In this document: positions 49,520-58,500 of the stretch, in pieces
How the letters are laid out: each line of letters opens with the position of its first letter
Position numbering within the stretch: position 1 is the stretch's first letter
Origin: VRUE01 sp963703895
GTDB lineage: Bacteria > Actinomycetota > Thermoleophilia > Solirubrobacterales > 70-9
Direction of reading: 5' to 3'
DNA length: 64,000 bases
Assembly: GCA_963703895.1 (NCBI GenBank)
Contig: CAVPFX010000003.1
Span: 124,001 to 188,000, forward strand
Notes under the pieces: model-generated
What the model was told of the DNA's origin: nothing
The model's database searches: none
What the model saw: the letters and a program-made list of their open reading frames with translations, nothing else
Position numbers and translations under genes: made by a program

Positions 49520-50379
49520 TCGTCCCTCGTGAAGATGTAGTCGGCCACGCGCCTCAGATCGTCGGTCTCGCCATTGGCTTGATCAAGTGCCGCCGTCGCC
49601 TTGCCATGCGACTCCGCCGCGAGCTCGCGCGCCCGCTCGAGGCCAAAGTGGCTGACGTAGGTGAGTTTTCCAAGTCGCTCGTCGCTTCCATGGGGCTTGC
49701 CGAGGCGGTCGGCACTTCCGGTCACGTCGAGGATGTCGTCGACGATCTGGAAGAGCACGCCCAGCTCGTTGGCGAATCGGCGAAAGGGCATTGTCTCAGG
49801 TTCTGGCAGTCCTTCGAGGGTCAGCACGACGCCGACGCTGGCGGCGATCAGGCGGCCGGTCTTCAGCGTGTGCAGCGAGCGCAGCCCCTCGGCGTCGCGC
49901 TCGGAGACCGCGACGTCGACGTACTGGCCGCCGACCATGCCGTCGACCCCCGTTGCCGCGCTCAATTCGCGCAGTGCCGCGAGCACGCGCGCCGGCTCTC
50001 CGGGCTGCTCGCAGGCGAGCCGTACGGCCTCGGCGAAGAGGCCGTCACCGGCGAGAATCGCCACGTCCTCGCCGTACTTAACGTGGGACGTGGGCTGACC
50101 GCGGCGCAAGTGGTCGTCGTCCATCGCCGGCAAGTCATCGTGGATCAGCGAGTAGGTATGGATCAGCTCGATCGCGCAGGCGATCGGCAGGAAGTGCTCG
50201 GGCTCGACGCCGAGGGCTCGGGCGGTCGCCAGGGCGAGCACGGGGCGAACCCGCTTGCCGCCGGCGAGCAGCGAGTAGCGCATCGCCTCCTGCAGGCCGG
50301 CCGTCGGCTCGGGGGCAGGAAAGCGCAGGAGCTCGAGCTCGGTATCGACCAGAGCACGCAGCTCCTCGGGGTAACTCAC
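49516..50379 (-). CDS. ispA: Polyprenyl (farnesyl/geranylgeranyl) diphosphate synthase
   Basis: About 287 residues from GTG 50377-50379 (VSYPEELRALVDTELELLRF). YSLLAGGKRVRPVLALATAR has the GGKRxRP motif, LIHTYSLIHDDLPAMDDDHL the first Asp-rich motif (DDxxxxD type), and FQIVDDILDVTGSADRLGKP the second. Extended readings upstream are Arg-rich noise. It condenses DMAPP/IPP for isoprenoid chains and follows the MEP enzyme gene logically. Chain length cannot be fixed from sequence alone; the symbol reflects operon position. Confidence 0.9.
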   Translation of the reverse strand: MSYPEELRALVDTELELLRFPAPEPTAGLQEAMRYSLLAGGKRVRPVLALATARALGVEPEHFLPIACAIELIHTYSLIHDDLPAMDDDHLRRGQPTSHVKYGEDVAILAGDGLFAEAVRLACEQPGEPARVLAALRELSAATGVDGMVGGQYVDVAVSERDAEGLRSLHTLKTGRLIAASVGVVLTLEGLPEPETMPFRRFANELGVLFQIVDDILDVTGSADRLGKPHGSDERLGKLTYVSHFGLERARELAAESHGKATAALDQANGETDDLRRVADYIFTRDE

Positions 50380-50386
50380 AACTTGG

Positions 50387-50560
50387 TCACGCGGAGGCCT
50401 CGCTCTCGCGGATACGGCGATTGGCCTCCTCGACCGCCTCAGCCGAGAGCTCGGCGGCCTCCTGGGCGAGCGCGGCAGCGCGGGCGTCGTCGGCCCCTTC
50501 GCCCTCCAGCTCTCGAGCGATCGCACTGAGCCGCTCGGAGATCTCCCGCAACCGGTTCAT
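50387..50560 (-). CDS. Small helical protein in the xseB position
   Basis: A 57-residue protein, MNRLREISERLSAIARELEG and then charged Ala/Glu-rich helix ending NRRIRESEASA. Its ATG overlaps the nusB stop as ATGA, and its stop lies eight bases before the prenyl synthase start. In related genomes exonuclease VII small subunit (xseB) lies at this place, directly before ispA. This one is shorter than usual and lacks the family motifs, and no xseA is present here. It is therefore listed as an xseB-like candidate only. Confidence 0.5.
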   Translation of the reverse strand: MNRLREISERLSAIARELEGEGADDARAAALAQEAAELSAEAVEEANRRIRESEASA

Positions 50561-50937
50561 CGCACCCCCTCTCGCTCACGGGCGATCGCGCCAAGGACAC
50601 CGTTGACGAAACCGGGCGCGTCGGCCCCGCAGTACTCCTTGGCGATCTCGATCGCCTCATCAATCGCAACCTCCGTCGGCACGTCCTCACTGTGCTCGAT
50701 CTCGTAGAGGGCGACCCGCATGACGTTCCGCTCCAGCGGCGCGATCCGCTCCAGCTCCCAGCCTTTGGAGTGAGCGGCAATTGCGGCGTCGAGCTCGCCG
50801 CGGTGAGCCTCAACACCAGCTGCCAGCTCCCGCGTGAAAGGACGCGACTCGGCCACCAGCTCCTCCAGTGGACGGCCGGTGACATCCCGCTGATAGCAGG
50901 CGAAGACGGCATCGCGGCGCTGGTCGGATCTACGCAT
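50557..50937 (-). CDS. nusB: Transcription antitermination protein NusB
   Basis: A 126-residue protein from ATG 50935-50937 (MRRSDQRRDAVFACYQRDVT). The N-terminal RRDAVFACYQ is the typical R-x-x-A-x-x-x-L-Y/F-x start, WELERIAPLERNVMRVALYE and PTEVAIDEAIEIAKEYCGAD, then GFVNGVLGAIARER, are the conserved helices. It binds boxA RNA with NusE for rRNA antitermination. A longer open reading upstream includes a fragment of a secreted-protein gene and is not part of nusB. Confidence 0.94.
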   Translation of the reverse strand: MRRSDQRRDAVFACYQRDVTGRPLEELVAESRPFTRELAAGVEAHRGELDAAIAAHSKGWELERIAPLERNVMRVALYEIEHSEDVPTEVAIDEAIEIAKEYCGADAPGFVNGVLGAIAREREGVR

Positions 50938-50990
50938 GGACCGACATTCTGGCGTTTTGGCCAGTCGGATGGCTTGACCCCAAACCCCAA

Positions 50991-51055
50991 GAAAAGCGAT
51001 CGAGCCTTCCTCGAGGAATTCGATGAAGCCGGCTTTGCCGGTGAACGGTTTCGCT
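50991..51055 (-). pseudogene. Fragment of a secreted-protein gene upstream of nusB
   Basis: The minus strand reads KPFTGKAGFIEFLEEGSIAF, matching the middle of the proteins at 52125 (GKAGFIEFLEEGSIA) and 54552 (GKAGFIEFLAEGSIAFL). Bases 50996-51039 are identical to 52339-52382 over 44 positions. No further similarity is seen on either side. It is a truncated remnant left 55 bases upstream of the nusB start. Confidence 0.8.
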
Positions 51056-51067
51056 CTCCGACGACGC

Positions 51068-51098
51068 AGTAAGGGCGTCGGCAAGCCGACGCCTTACT
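51068..51098 (-). terminator. Hairpin downstream of the AT-rich secreted gene
   Basis: AGTAAGGGCGTCGGC (51068-51082) and GCCGACGCCTTACT (51085-51098) pair with a single bulged base and a two-base loop. It lies 30 bases beyond the stop of the 51128 gene. The stem is strong, but no clear U-tract follows. Likely the 3' end of the secreted-cluster transcript or protection against read-through into nusB. Confidence 0.6.
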
Positions 51099-51127
51099 TG
51101 CGGGCAAATACTGAAGCGTCGACCTAC

Positions 51128-51889
51128 TTACGGTTTAGTGGGCGAAGGTAAGCCTGCCCATTTAAGGCCTTTGTGTTCGCCTTCGAGGGACAAGAACGAG
51201 CTTCCGCCAACTGCCGCTGCTTGACCAAACATTCTAAGGAGACGTAACGCTTCATACTCTTCAAATAAATGTTCAGTCTGATGCGTCGAGAGTTTTTTTT
51301 GACAGTCGATTAGAGATAGCTCTCCTGTTACTTCGATTGATTCCCCCACCGAGCAAAGTTCACTAACTTCGATGACCGCAAAGCTAAATTCACCTTTTCC
51401 GTTTTTGCTCGTAGGAGTTAATAAAATGACAGTATCAACCTGGCTTCCGAAAGCAAATAAATGTAACTTAATTAAGCCAACGAATTTCTTAGTAATAATT
51501 TCCCCGGCGGCCGCCCCCGCAGAATGGGGTTGGCATGATTTTGATTCCGTACCGTTTAGAAACGTTTTACAGCCTGATAATCTAGTTTGTCCTTCGGAGA
51601 TCGAACCATTTTCGAGTAGGGAAGGGCTACCAACAAGCGACAGAGCCGTACATCTAATTTCAACTTTAGTACCGCCCGTTGTCGTAGCTGTTATACCAAT
51701 ACTAGAACTCTCGATATCTAACTTAAGTTTTGCTTTTAACGAGCCGGTGAAAATTTTTAATTCACCTTTTGCGTTTATATAAGTCCACGTCGCGCCAGTT
51801 TCCGCTTGGGCTGAGCCGCCAAAAAGCCCCAGCAGAATCGGAAGCAGCACACATAGCCCTGCGAGTCTTGATTTTATAGCTCGAGACAC
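51128..51889 (-). CDS. AT-rich secreted protein of unknown family, copy 1
   Basis: About 253 residues from GTG 51887-51889, with GAGAGGAA upstream. A signal peptide (LAGLCVLLPILLGLFGGSAQ, cleavage after AQA) precedes a chain rich in beta strands. TTGGTKVEIRCTALSLVGSP and VSELCSVGESIEVTGELSLI have counterparts in the 62508 gene (KSGTKVEFLCTSITLAENVK; MGEFCSIGEEVKVTGKLFIK), and both end KGLxWxGLP. The gene is conspicuously AT-rich (for example eight T at 51293-51300), unlike its neighbours, and uses A/T-ending codons. Foreign origin is likely. Function unknown; cysteines suggest disulfides. Confidence 0.7.
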   Translation of the reverse strand: MSRAIKSRLAGLCVLLPILLGLFGGSAQAETGATWTYINAKGELKIFTGSLKAKLKLDIESSSIGITATTTGGTKVEIRCTALSLVGSPSLLENGSISEGQTRLSGCKTFLNGTESKSCQPHSAGAAAGEIITKKFVGLIKLHLFAFGSQVDTVILLTPTSKNGKGEFSFAVIEVSELCSVGESIEVTGELSLIDCQKKLSTHQTEHLFEEYEALRLLRMFGQAAAVGGSSFLSLEGEHKGLKWAGLPSPTKP

Positions 51890-52069
51890 GACCGTTCCTC
51901 TCATTGGTTACGGTGATCTCTTACTTTCCCAGGGGGATCATTTATGTCAAGGACAAGATCTGCCTTGTTTTTTATCGGGGAGATACTGGCCGGCCATGCG
52001 GGGCGCCTTTGGGGTGGGACGGGGGGTAAACCTGCTTGGTATTTGGATCCTGCCTAGGAGTCCAAACAA
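51890..52069. other. Gap upstream of the AT-rich secreted gene
   Basis: About 180 bases without a gene. It should contain the promoter of the 51128 gene; the sequence shifts from AT-rich near the gene to GC-rich around 52000. Nothing else recognised. Confidence 0.4.
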
Positions 52070-52095
52070 AGCGCCGGGGCTCCCGCCCCGGCGCT
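52070..52095 (-). terminator. Strong hairpin terminator after the 52125 gene
   Basis: AGCGCCGGGGC (52070-52080), loop TCCC, GCCCCGGCGCT (52085-52095): a perfect 11-base-pair stem. On the minus strand it is followed by TTGTTTGG. It lies 30 bases beyond the stop of the secreted gene at 52125 and closes the large secreted cluster transcript. Confidence 0.8.
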
Positions 52096-52124
52096 TGGTC
52101 CAACGTCTTGCCTAGAGCCTCGCC

Positions 52125-53021
52125 CTAGGGGTTTTCCGCGTCGTTTAGCCGCACCGCCGCGGCAGCGGCGATGTTGAGCGTGTTTTTGAGGATCGCGGTG
52201 TTTTTGCCCGCTGCCGCAGGAAGACCCGAGGCGGCGTTGATGATCGGGTTGAGGATCAGTTCCGCTGGGAACCCGCCGCAGCCCGAGGCACCGGGAGCAG
52301 ACCAGGCGTTGTCGACCAGGACCGCTTCTTTGCTGACGGCGATCGAGCCTTCCTCGAGGAATTCGATGAAGCCGGCTTTGCCTGAGATCGGTTTGTTGGG
52401 AGCGGGCGGTGCGGTCGTGCCCGTGGTCAGGTTCCAGGTCAACGGCGAGCCGGTCGAGCCGACGTAGCAGCCGGAGCCCAGGAACGGGTTTTCCAGGTGG
52501 GTCTTGACCGGCATTTTCAGCGCCACGCCTTCTTCGGCGGCGAGGTTGTTTTCAGAGACCACGATCTCGGTCGCGGGCCGTGCCAGTTCAAGCGTCGCGT
52601 AGAGCCCGGTGAGACCGTTTTCGAAAACCGCTTCGCAGGCAAGGCGCAAGAAGAAATCTTTGATTTCTTTGCAGTTGACGATGCCCCCGAGGCCGCCGGG
52701 AACCGGTTGGGGGGTTTTGGAGAGCGTGACGCCGTTGGTGGCAGCGAAGAAGGGCGCGTAGCCTTCGACCTGTTTACCGGCGCCGCCCTGCAGGATGACG
52801 GGGTTGACGATCGGCACTTTCTTGGAGCCGAGCACCACTTCGCCTGAGTTGGTCACGGATAGAATGCATTTTTTGACTTCCAGGTTTTTATAGGGGCACT
52901 GGCCGAATTTGACGTAGTTGCCGGTCAGTTTGGCTTGTGCGGTGGTGGCGAGGCCAAAGACGGCCAGCGCCGCGATCAGGAGTGCCGCGAAGGCCCTCCC
53001 CTTGCTCGATCGGGTTCTCAT
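52125..53021 (-). CDS. Secreted protein of unknown family A, copy 1
   Basis: About 298 residues from ATG 53019-53021 (MRTRSSKGRAFAALLIAALA), with a signal peptide ending AQA. The mature protein starts KLTGNYVKFGQCPYKNLEVK. It shares long stretches with the 54552 gene: GEVVLGSKKVPIVNPVILQG, FFAATNGVTLSKTP, GVALKMPVKTHLENPFLGSG, PLTWNLTTGTTAPPAPN, GKAGFIEFLEEGSIA and the ending NTLNIAAAAAVRLNDAENP. Lys is often coded AAA, unusual for this genome. No known domain recognised; extracellular or envelope-associated. The whole family is truncated once more near nusB. Confidence 0.72.
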   Translation of the reverse strand: MRTRSSKGRAFAALLIAALAVFGLATTAQAKLTGNYVKFGQCPYKNLEVKKCILSVTNSGEVVLGSKKVPIVNPVILQGGAGKQVEGYAPFFAATNGVTLSKTPQPVPGGLGGIVNCKEIKDFFLRLACEAVFENGLTGLYATLELARPATEIVVSENNLAAEEGVALKMPVKTHLENPFLGSGCYVGSTGSPLTWNLTTGTTAPPAPNKPISGKAGFIEFLEEGSIAVSKEAVLVDNAWSAPGASGCGGFPAELILNPIINAASGLPAAAGKNTAILKNTLNIAAAAAVRLNDAENP

Positions 53022-53071
53022 ATCTCCCTCATTCCTTGTTTGCATGATTGACACGGGAAGAAGCTTTGGGC

Positions 53072-53935
53072 TCAGCCGCGTTCATAGACCGCGGGGAGCA
53101 GGCCGACGTTGCCCGAGACGTCGAGGATCTCTTGGCGCAGTGCCAGCGGGTCGAAGCCGCGCTGGGGCGAGAGGCGGCGCGGTAGCGCGTAGAGGGCGAG
53201 CATGTAGGTTTCCCCGGCGCCTTGGGGGCAGATGGAGTAGCCGAGGCGACCGAAGCCGTTGGTGCCAACGATCGCGCCGGCGGGCAATTTGCCCGCGGCG
53301 ATTTCCTCCAGCTCGGGGTCGATGCCCGCCAGCGCCCAGTCGAAGAAGATCTTTTCGTTCACCGGCGCCACGTTCATCACGAAGAGCGCCAGTTCGGCGC
53401 TGCCCGCCGGCACCCCTCCCCACTTGAGCTGGGGCCAGCTGTCTTTGCCATCGCAGGTGTAGGTGGGGTCGAGGCGGCCGAGGTGCCCGGCGGCGGCAAC
53501 GATCGCGGGGCTCCTAAGGCTGATGTCGGCGACCGTGGCTTCCTGCACCTCTTCTGGGCTCGGCGCCTGCTCCTTTTGGCCCTTCGGCGCGGCGATGCGG
53601 GGGCCGTGCTTGGCGCCCTGCCCTGGGGGAGCGCCAGAAGAAGAGGAGCTCGAGGAGTCGCCTGAGTGAGAGGAGGAGGACTGCTTGGAGCCCTGGGCCC
53701 CCTCCCCCGCGCCGGTGGCGGCGGGGTTGGCCGCGGTGCCTCCTCCTTGTCCTTGGGCGGCCTGAGCCTGAGCGGAGGTCTCAGCGGCGGCGGAGCCGTC
53801 GCTTTGACCCTCGGAGGAGCCCCCGCCGCAGCCGGCGAGGGCAAGTGCCGCAACCGCGAGCGCCAGGGTCGCCCTGGCGCTCGCGGTCTTGGCGAGGGGC
53901 GCTAGGAGACTGATAGCGCCTGTTCTCTGTGCCAC
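53072..53935 (-). CDS. Secreted PEBP (YbhB/YbcL-like) lipoprotein, copy 2
   Basis: About 287 residues from GTG 53933-53935, overlapping the upstream gene by 34 bases, exactly as copy 1 at 38775. The signal ATLALAVAALALAGCGGGSS has a lipobox, followed by a Gly/Ser/Gln-rich linker. The PEBP-like domain has CDGKDSWPQLKWGGVPAGSA, LFVMNVAPVNEKIFFDWALA, IVGTNGFGRLGYSICPQGAG and ETYMLALYALPRRLS. It is a clear paralogue of copy 1 in domain, order and junction. A longer reading through the neighbouring gene was rejected. Function as a lipid- or ligand-binding envelope protein is inferred. Confidence 0.82.
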   Translation of the reverse strand: MAQRTGAISLLAPLAKTASARATLALAVAALALAGCGGGSSEGQSDGSAAAETSAQAQAAQGQGGGTAANPAATGAGEGAQGSKQSSSSHSGDSSSSSSSGAPPGQGAKHGPRIAAPKGQKEQAPSPEEVQEATVADISLRSPAIVAAAGHLGRLDPTYTCDGKDSWPQLKWGGVPAGSAELALFVMNVAPVNEKIFFDWALAGIDPELEEIAAGKLPAGAIVGTNGFGRLGYSICPQGAGETYMLALYALPRRLSPQRGFDPLALRQEILDVSGNVGLLPAVYERG

Positions 53936-54522
53936 TGGAATGCTTCGGTCGGGAAGAGCCCGTTCCATTCGATTTTCTGGCTCAGCGCTTTCAGTTCTGT
54001 TTTGGAAGCGCTCAGGGTGCTCGCATTGAACGTGGCGGTTTCCGCGGTGTTGTCGATCGACCCACCGGCGGAGCCCGTCACGGTGACCAGGGTTTCGCCC
54101 AGCACGCAGGCTTCGCCGCCATAGAGGATGCCGACTTTGACACCTTCGATGATGATGTAGGGGGTTGCGCCTACCGTGGTCAGTTTCGATGCCCACGGCA
54201 GTTTTTCCGCGCCGATTTTGTCGACGGTGCAGAATTTGCTGTTCGTGGTGCAGGTGTAGAGGGGCATTTCGGTGAGGCTGCCTTTGCCGGTGCCCGCCGA
54301 GTTTTCGATCGTTAGCTTGTAGAGGAAGTTTTCACATTTCGTGGTCAGTCCCGGAACGGTCATCGAGCTTTCAATAGCTCCACCGAGGACCGTTTCGGTT
54401 CCTTCCAGTGCTTTGGCTTCGAACTTCCAGGCAGGTGCCGCGCTCGCAGTGGTGGCGAACAACGCGCAAAGCACCGCCAGGGCCGCCAGGGCGGCTCCAA
54501 TAGCTGTCTGCTTTCTTCTCAT
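53902..54522 (-). CDS. Secreted protein of unknown family, partner of PEBP lipoprotein, copy 2
   Basis: A 206-residue exported protein. The signal IGAALAALAVLCALFATTAS and the following APAWKFEAKALEGTETVLGG nearly repeat copy 1 (39590). Further matches: ENSAGTGKGSLTEMPLYTC, TVTGSAGGSIDNTAETATFN and the ending WNGLFPTEAFQWHREQALSV. Cysteine positions are conserved in part (TKCENFLYKL, GGEACVLG). It forms with the PEBP lipoprotein a two-gene module present twice in the window. Function unknown. Confidence 0.72.
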   Translation of the reverse strand: MRRKQTAIGAALAALAVLCALFATTASAAPAWKFEAKALEGTETVLGGAIESSMTVPGLTTKCENFLYKLTIENSAGTGKGSLTEMPLYTCTTNSKFCTVDKIGAEKLPWASKLTTVGATPYIIIEGVKVGILYGGEACVLGETLVTVTGSAGGSIDNTAETATFNASTLSASKTELKALSQKIEWNGLFPTEAFQWHREQALSVS

Positions 54523-54551
54523 CTCAGATCATCTCCTTGCGCAGTTCTCGC

Positions 54552-55436
54552 CTATGGGTTTTCTTCGTTGTTGAGGCGCACGGCAGCGGCGGCGGCGATG
54601 TAGATCGTGTTGTTGAGGATCGCCGTGTTGTTGCCGGCTGTCGTGGTGCCCAGCTGCGCGTTGATGATCGGGTCGACGAGGAAGGAGAGGATCCCTCCGC
54701 AGCCGGCCGCTTTGGGCGCAGACCAGGCGTTGTCGACCAGCTTGGCTTCTTTGAGGAAGGCGATCGAGCCTTCGGCAAGGAATTCGATGAAGCCCGCTTT
54801 GCCGGTGATTTTGCCGTTCGGCGCCGGTGGGGCGGTGGTGCCCGTGGTCAGGTTCCAGGTGATCGGCGACGTGGAGGATCCCACGAAGCAGTTTTTGCCC
54901 AGGAAGGGGTTTTCCAGGTGCACCTTGACCGGCATTTTCAGCGCCACGCCTTCTTCGGAGGCGAGGTTGTTTTCCGAGACCCTGATTTCGGTCGCGGGCT
55001 TGGCCAGTTCGAGGGTCGAGTTGACCCCGGTCAGGCTGTTTTCAAGGAAGAATTTGATCAGCGCTTTGACCAGGAACGGCGAGGAGGCGTCGGGCACGAT
55101 GCCGAGCAGCCCGCCGGGGACGTTTTGCGGCGCTTTGGAGAGCGTGATGCCGTTGGCGGCAGCGAAGAAGGGCGCGATGCCTTCGACCTGTTTACCGGCA
55201 CCGCCCTGCAGCACCACCGCTTTTTCGATCGGCACTTTCTTTTTGCCGAGCACCACTTCGCCTGAGGTGGTCGTCGAGAGCAGGCATTTTTTGACTTCCA
55301 GGTTGGTGTAGGGGCACTGGGCGAATCTGGTGTAGTCGCCGGTCAGTTTGGCCTGTGCCACACCGGCCAGACCGAGCGCGGCGAGCGCAACGGCAAGAAG
55401 CGCCGTCGCCAGCGCCCTCCCTCTGTGCTTTTGCAT
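54552..55436 (-). CDS. Secreted protein of unknown family A, copy 2
   Basis: A 294-residue protein starting MQKHRGRALATALLAVALAA, signal ending AQA, mature start KLTGDYTRFAQCPYTNLEVK. Aligned almost end to end with the 52125 gene, with the most conserved blocks GEVVLGKKKVPIEKAVVLQG, GVALKMPVKVHLENPFLGKN and TWNLTTGTTAPPAPN. Its leader (55437-55475) is nearly the same as the leader of the unrelated secreted gene at 39590, pointing to shared regulation or recombination within the family. Many Lys codons are AAA. Confidence 0.72.
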   Translation of the reverse strand: MQKHRGRALATALLAVALAALGLAGVAQAKLTGDYTRFAQCPYTNLEVKKCLLSTTTSGEVVLGKKKVPIEKAVVLQGGAGKQVEGIAPFFAAANGITLSKAPQNVPGGLLGIVPDASSPFLVKALIKFFLENSLTGVNSTLELAKPATEIRVSENNLASEEGVALKMPVKVHLENPFLGKNCFVGSSTSPITWNLTTGTTAPPAPNGKITGKAGFIEFLAEGSIAFLKEAKLVDNAWSAPKAAGCGGILSFLVDPIINAQLGTTTAGNNTAILNNTIYIAAAAAVRLNNEENP

Positions 55437-55507
55437 GACTCTTATCTCCTGTCTTCATTTGCTCGATGGACTGGGACATGTGCTGCGGTGAAGCTCTGTG
55501 GGGCGGG

Positions 55508-58500
55508 CTAGGCGCCTTTCCCCTTCTTGGCGCCGCCCTTCCCTTTTTTCCCGCCTCCGCCCTTCTTCCCCCCGCACTGCGCCTGCATCTGCGGCATCGA
55601 GTCGGAGACCTTGCCGCTTTGGGCGTCGAGGGCGAGGGTGGCGCGATGGACGCCCTTGCAGATGTCGGTCGAGTTCTGGAAGAGGCCCTTCTTGGCGCCC
55701 TGGGCGGTGAGGAGGACCTTCGACAGCGGCGCGTCGGGGACCGATTCGAAGCGCACCCGCAGGCCGCCTTTGACCGAGTCCACCCGCCCCGCGGCCTCGA
55801 AGAAGAGCGGCTGGTAGGCGGGGCCGCGCAAGACCAAGACCGCGTCGGGCAGCTTGTGGGAGGAGGAGCGCAGGTAGACCGGGCCTTCCAGGGGGTAGTC
55901 CAGCAGCGGGCTGAAGGCGCGCACGTGGCCGTAGACCGAGCCCGCCGGGCACTGGTTGGCGGCGAACTGCACGCGGGTGCAGATCGTGCGGAAGTGGGCC
56001 TGGTCGATGAACTCCGATTTGGGGAAGGTGAAGGAGATCGCCGCGGTGTTGGCTTCGCCCGCCTTGGCGGTGAAGACGCTCTTCAGTCGCGGGTGCCCGC
56101 CGCGGTGGGTCGGGCCGAAGAGCTTCGCGGTCAGCTTTGGCTTGTAGGGGAGGGACTTGCAGCCGCCGACCTGGAAGCGCTGGGCGAGCGGGGCGGCCTG
56201 CCCGAGGGTGGAGATCGCCTGCCCGCCGAAGGACTTCTCCGCGCAGGAGGTCGGGTTGAGGGTGAAGCCGGGGCGATCGGCGCGCACCGCGACCGAGCGC
56301 AGGTCGATCGGCACCCCCTGCAGGATCTGGGGCAGGGGATCGGAGACGACGCGGCCCTGGGCGGTGACGGGATCGAGGTAGAGGGCGCTTCTGATCACCA
56401 CCGTGCCGAGGTCGAAGGGCCCGGCGATCGCCGGGACGATCGCCACCAGGCTGATCGGGGCGCCTTTGTAGGGGCCGGCCAGGTAGGCGCGACCGGAGGT
56501 GTAGTAGGGGGTCGGGCCGGCGCCGGCGGCGCCGAGCACGCTGGCGATCTCAGAGGAGGCGGGGCAGCTGGGGTCGGCGAGCTCGAGCGCGCCTTGCTCG
56601 GGGGCTTCGCGCGAGCGCGCCTTGGCGATGTCCTGCTCAGAGCAGCTGGCGACGCCGGCGAGCTTGGCCGAGAGCCCGGTGGGCAGGGTCGCTTCGATCC
56701 GCCCGATCCGCTGGGAGCCGTCTTCGCGGCTGAGCTTGAACAGCAGCGGGCTGTACTTGCCGGCGGCGGGATTGAGCGTGCCGGCGGAGAGCTTGGGGGC
56801 GTTTGGCATCTGCGCCTCTGCGGCGGGGCAGGCCCCGCCGCTGGGGGCGGCGGCGATGGCGAAGGAGCTGGCCGGGGTGGCCTGGGCCCCGCTCCAGGCG
56901 CCCAGCTCGGCGGCGGTTGAGTAGTTGCCGCAGGTTGGCGGGGTGATGAAGGCCCCGCGCGGGCCGCCGAAGAGGTGGACCGAGACCTCGCTCAGCGGCA
57001 TCTCGGGGCTTTCGCGAAAGGAGGTCGAGACCTGGCCGCTTTGGGGGTCGAGGTGGCCCTCGCCGGCCAGCTTGGCGACGATGCCTGTCTTCGGGTCTTC
57101 GATCGCCAGGTAGACGGCGATGAGGGAGCCGAAGGGGTTTTGGAAGGGCTGGGCGATGTAGATCGAGCCCTGAAGGGGCTCGAGGATCGCCTCGCCTTCT
57201 TCTTCTTCGACTTCGTGGTCGGCGTTTCTGCGCACCAGCGCCGGCGAGGTGACCTCGACCGTGCCGAGCTTTGCCGCATTGGGGCAGCTTTGCGGATCGT
57301 CGGAGAAGTGCGGGGTCCCCCCGCTCGAGCTCAGGTAGCCGATCTGAGACAAGGAGCAGGCGCCGAGGCCGCCGGCCTGGGAGGGGTTGACGACCATCCC
57401 GGCGGGGAAGCGGACCGTGGCGTCCTTGAGGATCGCCGGCGAGCGCGACTCGAAGGCGGTGTCGGTGGGCTGGCGCAGGGTGAAGTCGAGGCCCGAGGGC
57501 GAGTCGGAGACGTCGGTCGTTGGCTGGGCTTCGATCGCCGGCTCGAACTCCAGCTCATCGCAGCCTTCCAGCAGGGCCGGGTCGCCGCCGAGACCGGCGC
57601 TTTCATAGCTGGCGCGCTGCAGGGCGGCGGGCGGGCTCGGTTCCTCCCAGCTGTCGGCGAGGACTTCGAACAGCGAGGGCTGCCCGGTGCACTCGCCGGG
57701 CATTGCCAGGAAGGCCTCGCCGCGGTCTTCGACCGGGCAGGCGCCGCCGAAGGTGCCGCATCTGCCGCGGATCTCGTCGTGGGCGGCCTCGGTGGGGTTG
57801 CCCCAGACCTGGGCTTGGACGTTGAAGATCGGCTGCTGGCCGAAGGCGATCACGTCGCGGGTGGCGACCTGCACGCCGTAGTCGCTCTCGCTGCGCAAGG
57901 AGCCCTGGGCGTGGACGAAGACGCCGATGTTGGCGACGTTGGTCGCTACCTCGGCGGCCGCGCCGGGGGGTGGGACCATGTTGTAGAGGTTTGAGGTGAG
58001 GACGTCGGAGATGCCGACTTCTCCGGCCAGGGTGGTGACGTCTGTGACGCCGACCTGGGAGGCGTCGGGGCAGCCCTCGGAGCTAACTAGCTCGGCCTCG
58101 GTGCAAAGCGCCTTGGAGGCGCCGGGGAAGCCGACCATGCCGCGTGGCAGCTCGACGTAGAAGTTGCGGGGATGGCCGTCGTTGGTGACGCCGTCGCCGG
58201 GGTTCTTGGTCGGGAAGCCGAAGAAGACCGTCTGTTGGTAGGGGTGGGCGCCGGCGAGCAGCTCGGCTTCGGCGTCCTCGTCGGTGGCGGGGGCTTTGAA
58301 GCCCGGCAGGAAGTCGAAGGGGACCGCGTCTTCTTGCACCGGGGTCGGCGAGGAGGCGGCGATCGCCTGGGTGGCGCCGCCGCCGGAGATCGTCGCTTGC
58401 GTTGTGAGCACTTCCTCGGGCGCTCCGCTTGGGATCGTCACCCCGACTTTGACCCGGAAGAGGTAGCCGGGGTGGAAGGCTTCGGCGGTCTTGCAGGTGA

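Noticed and set aside
50938..51084. Longer NusB with an N-terminal secreted-like segment
   Set aside because: The segment matches the middle of the family A secreted proteins and not NusB. NusB family alignment starts at MRRSDQRRDA.
53936..54196. N-terminal extension of the second PEBP lipoprotein
   Set aside because: It reads out of frame through the partner gene, and the GTG at 53935 gives a proper lipoprotein signal, as in the first copy.
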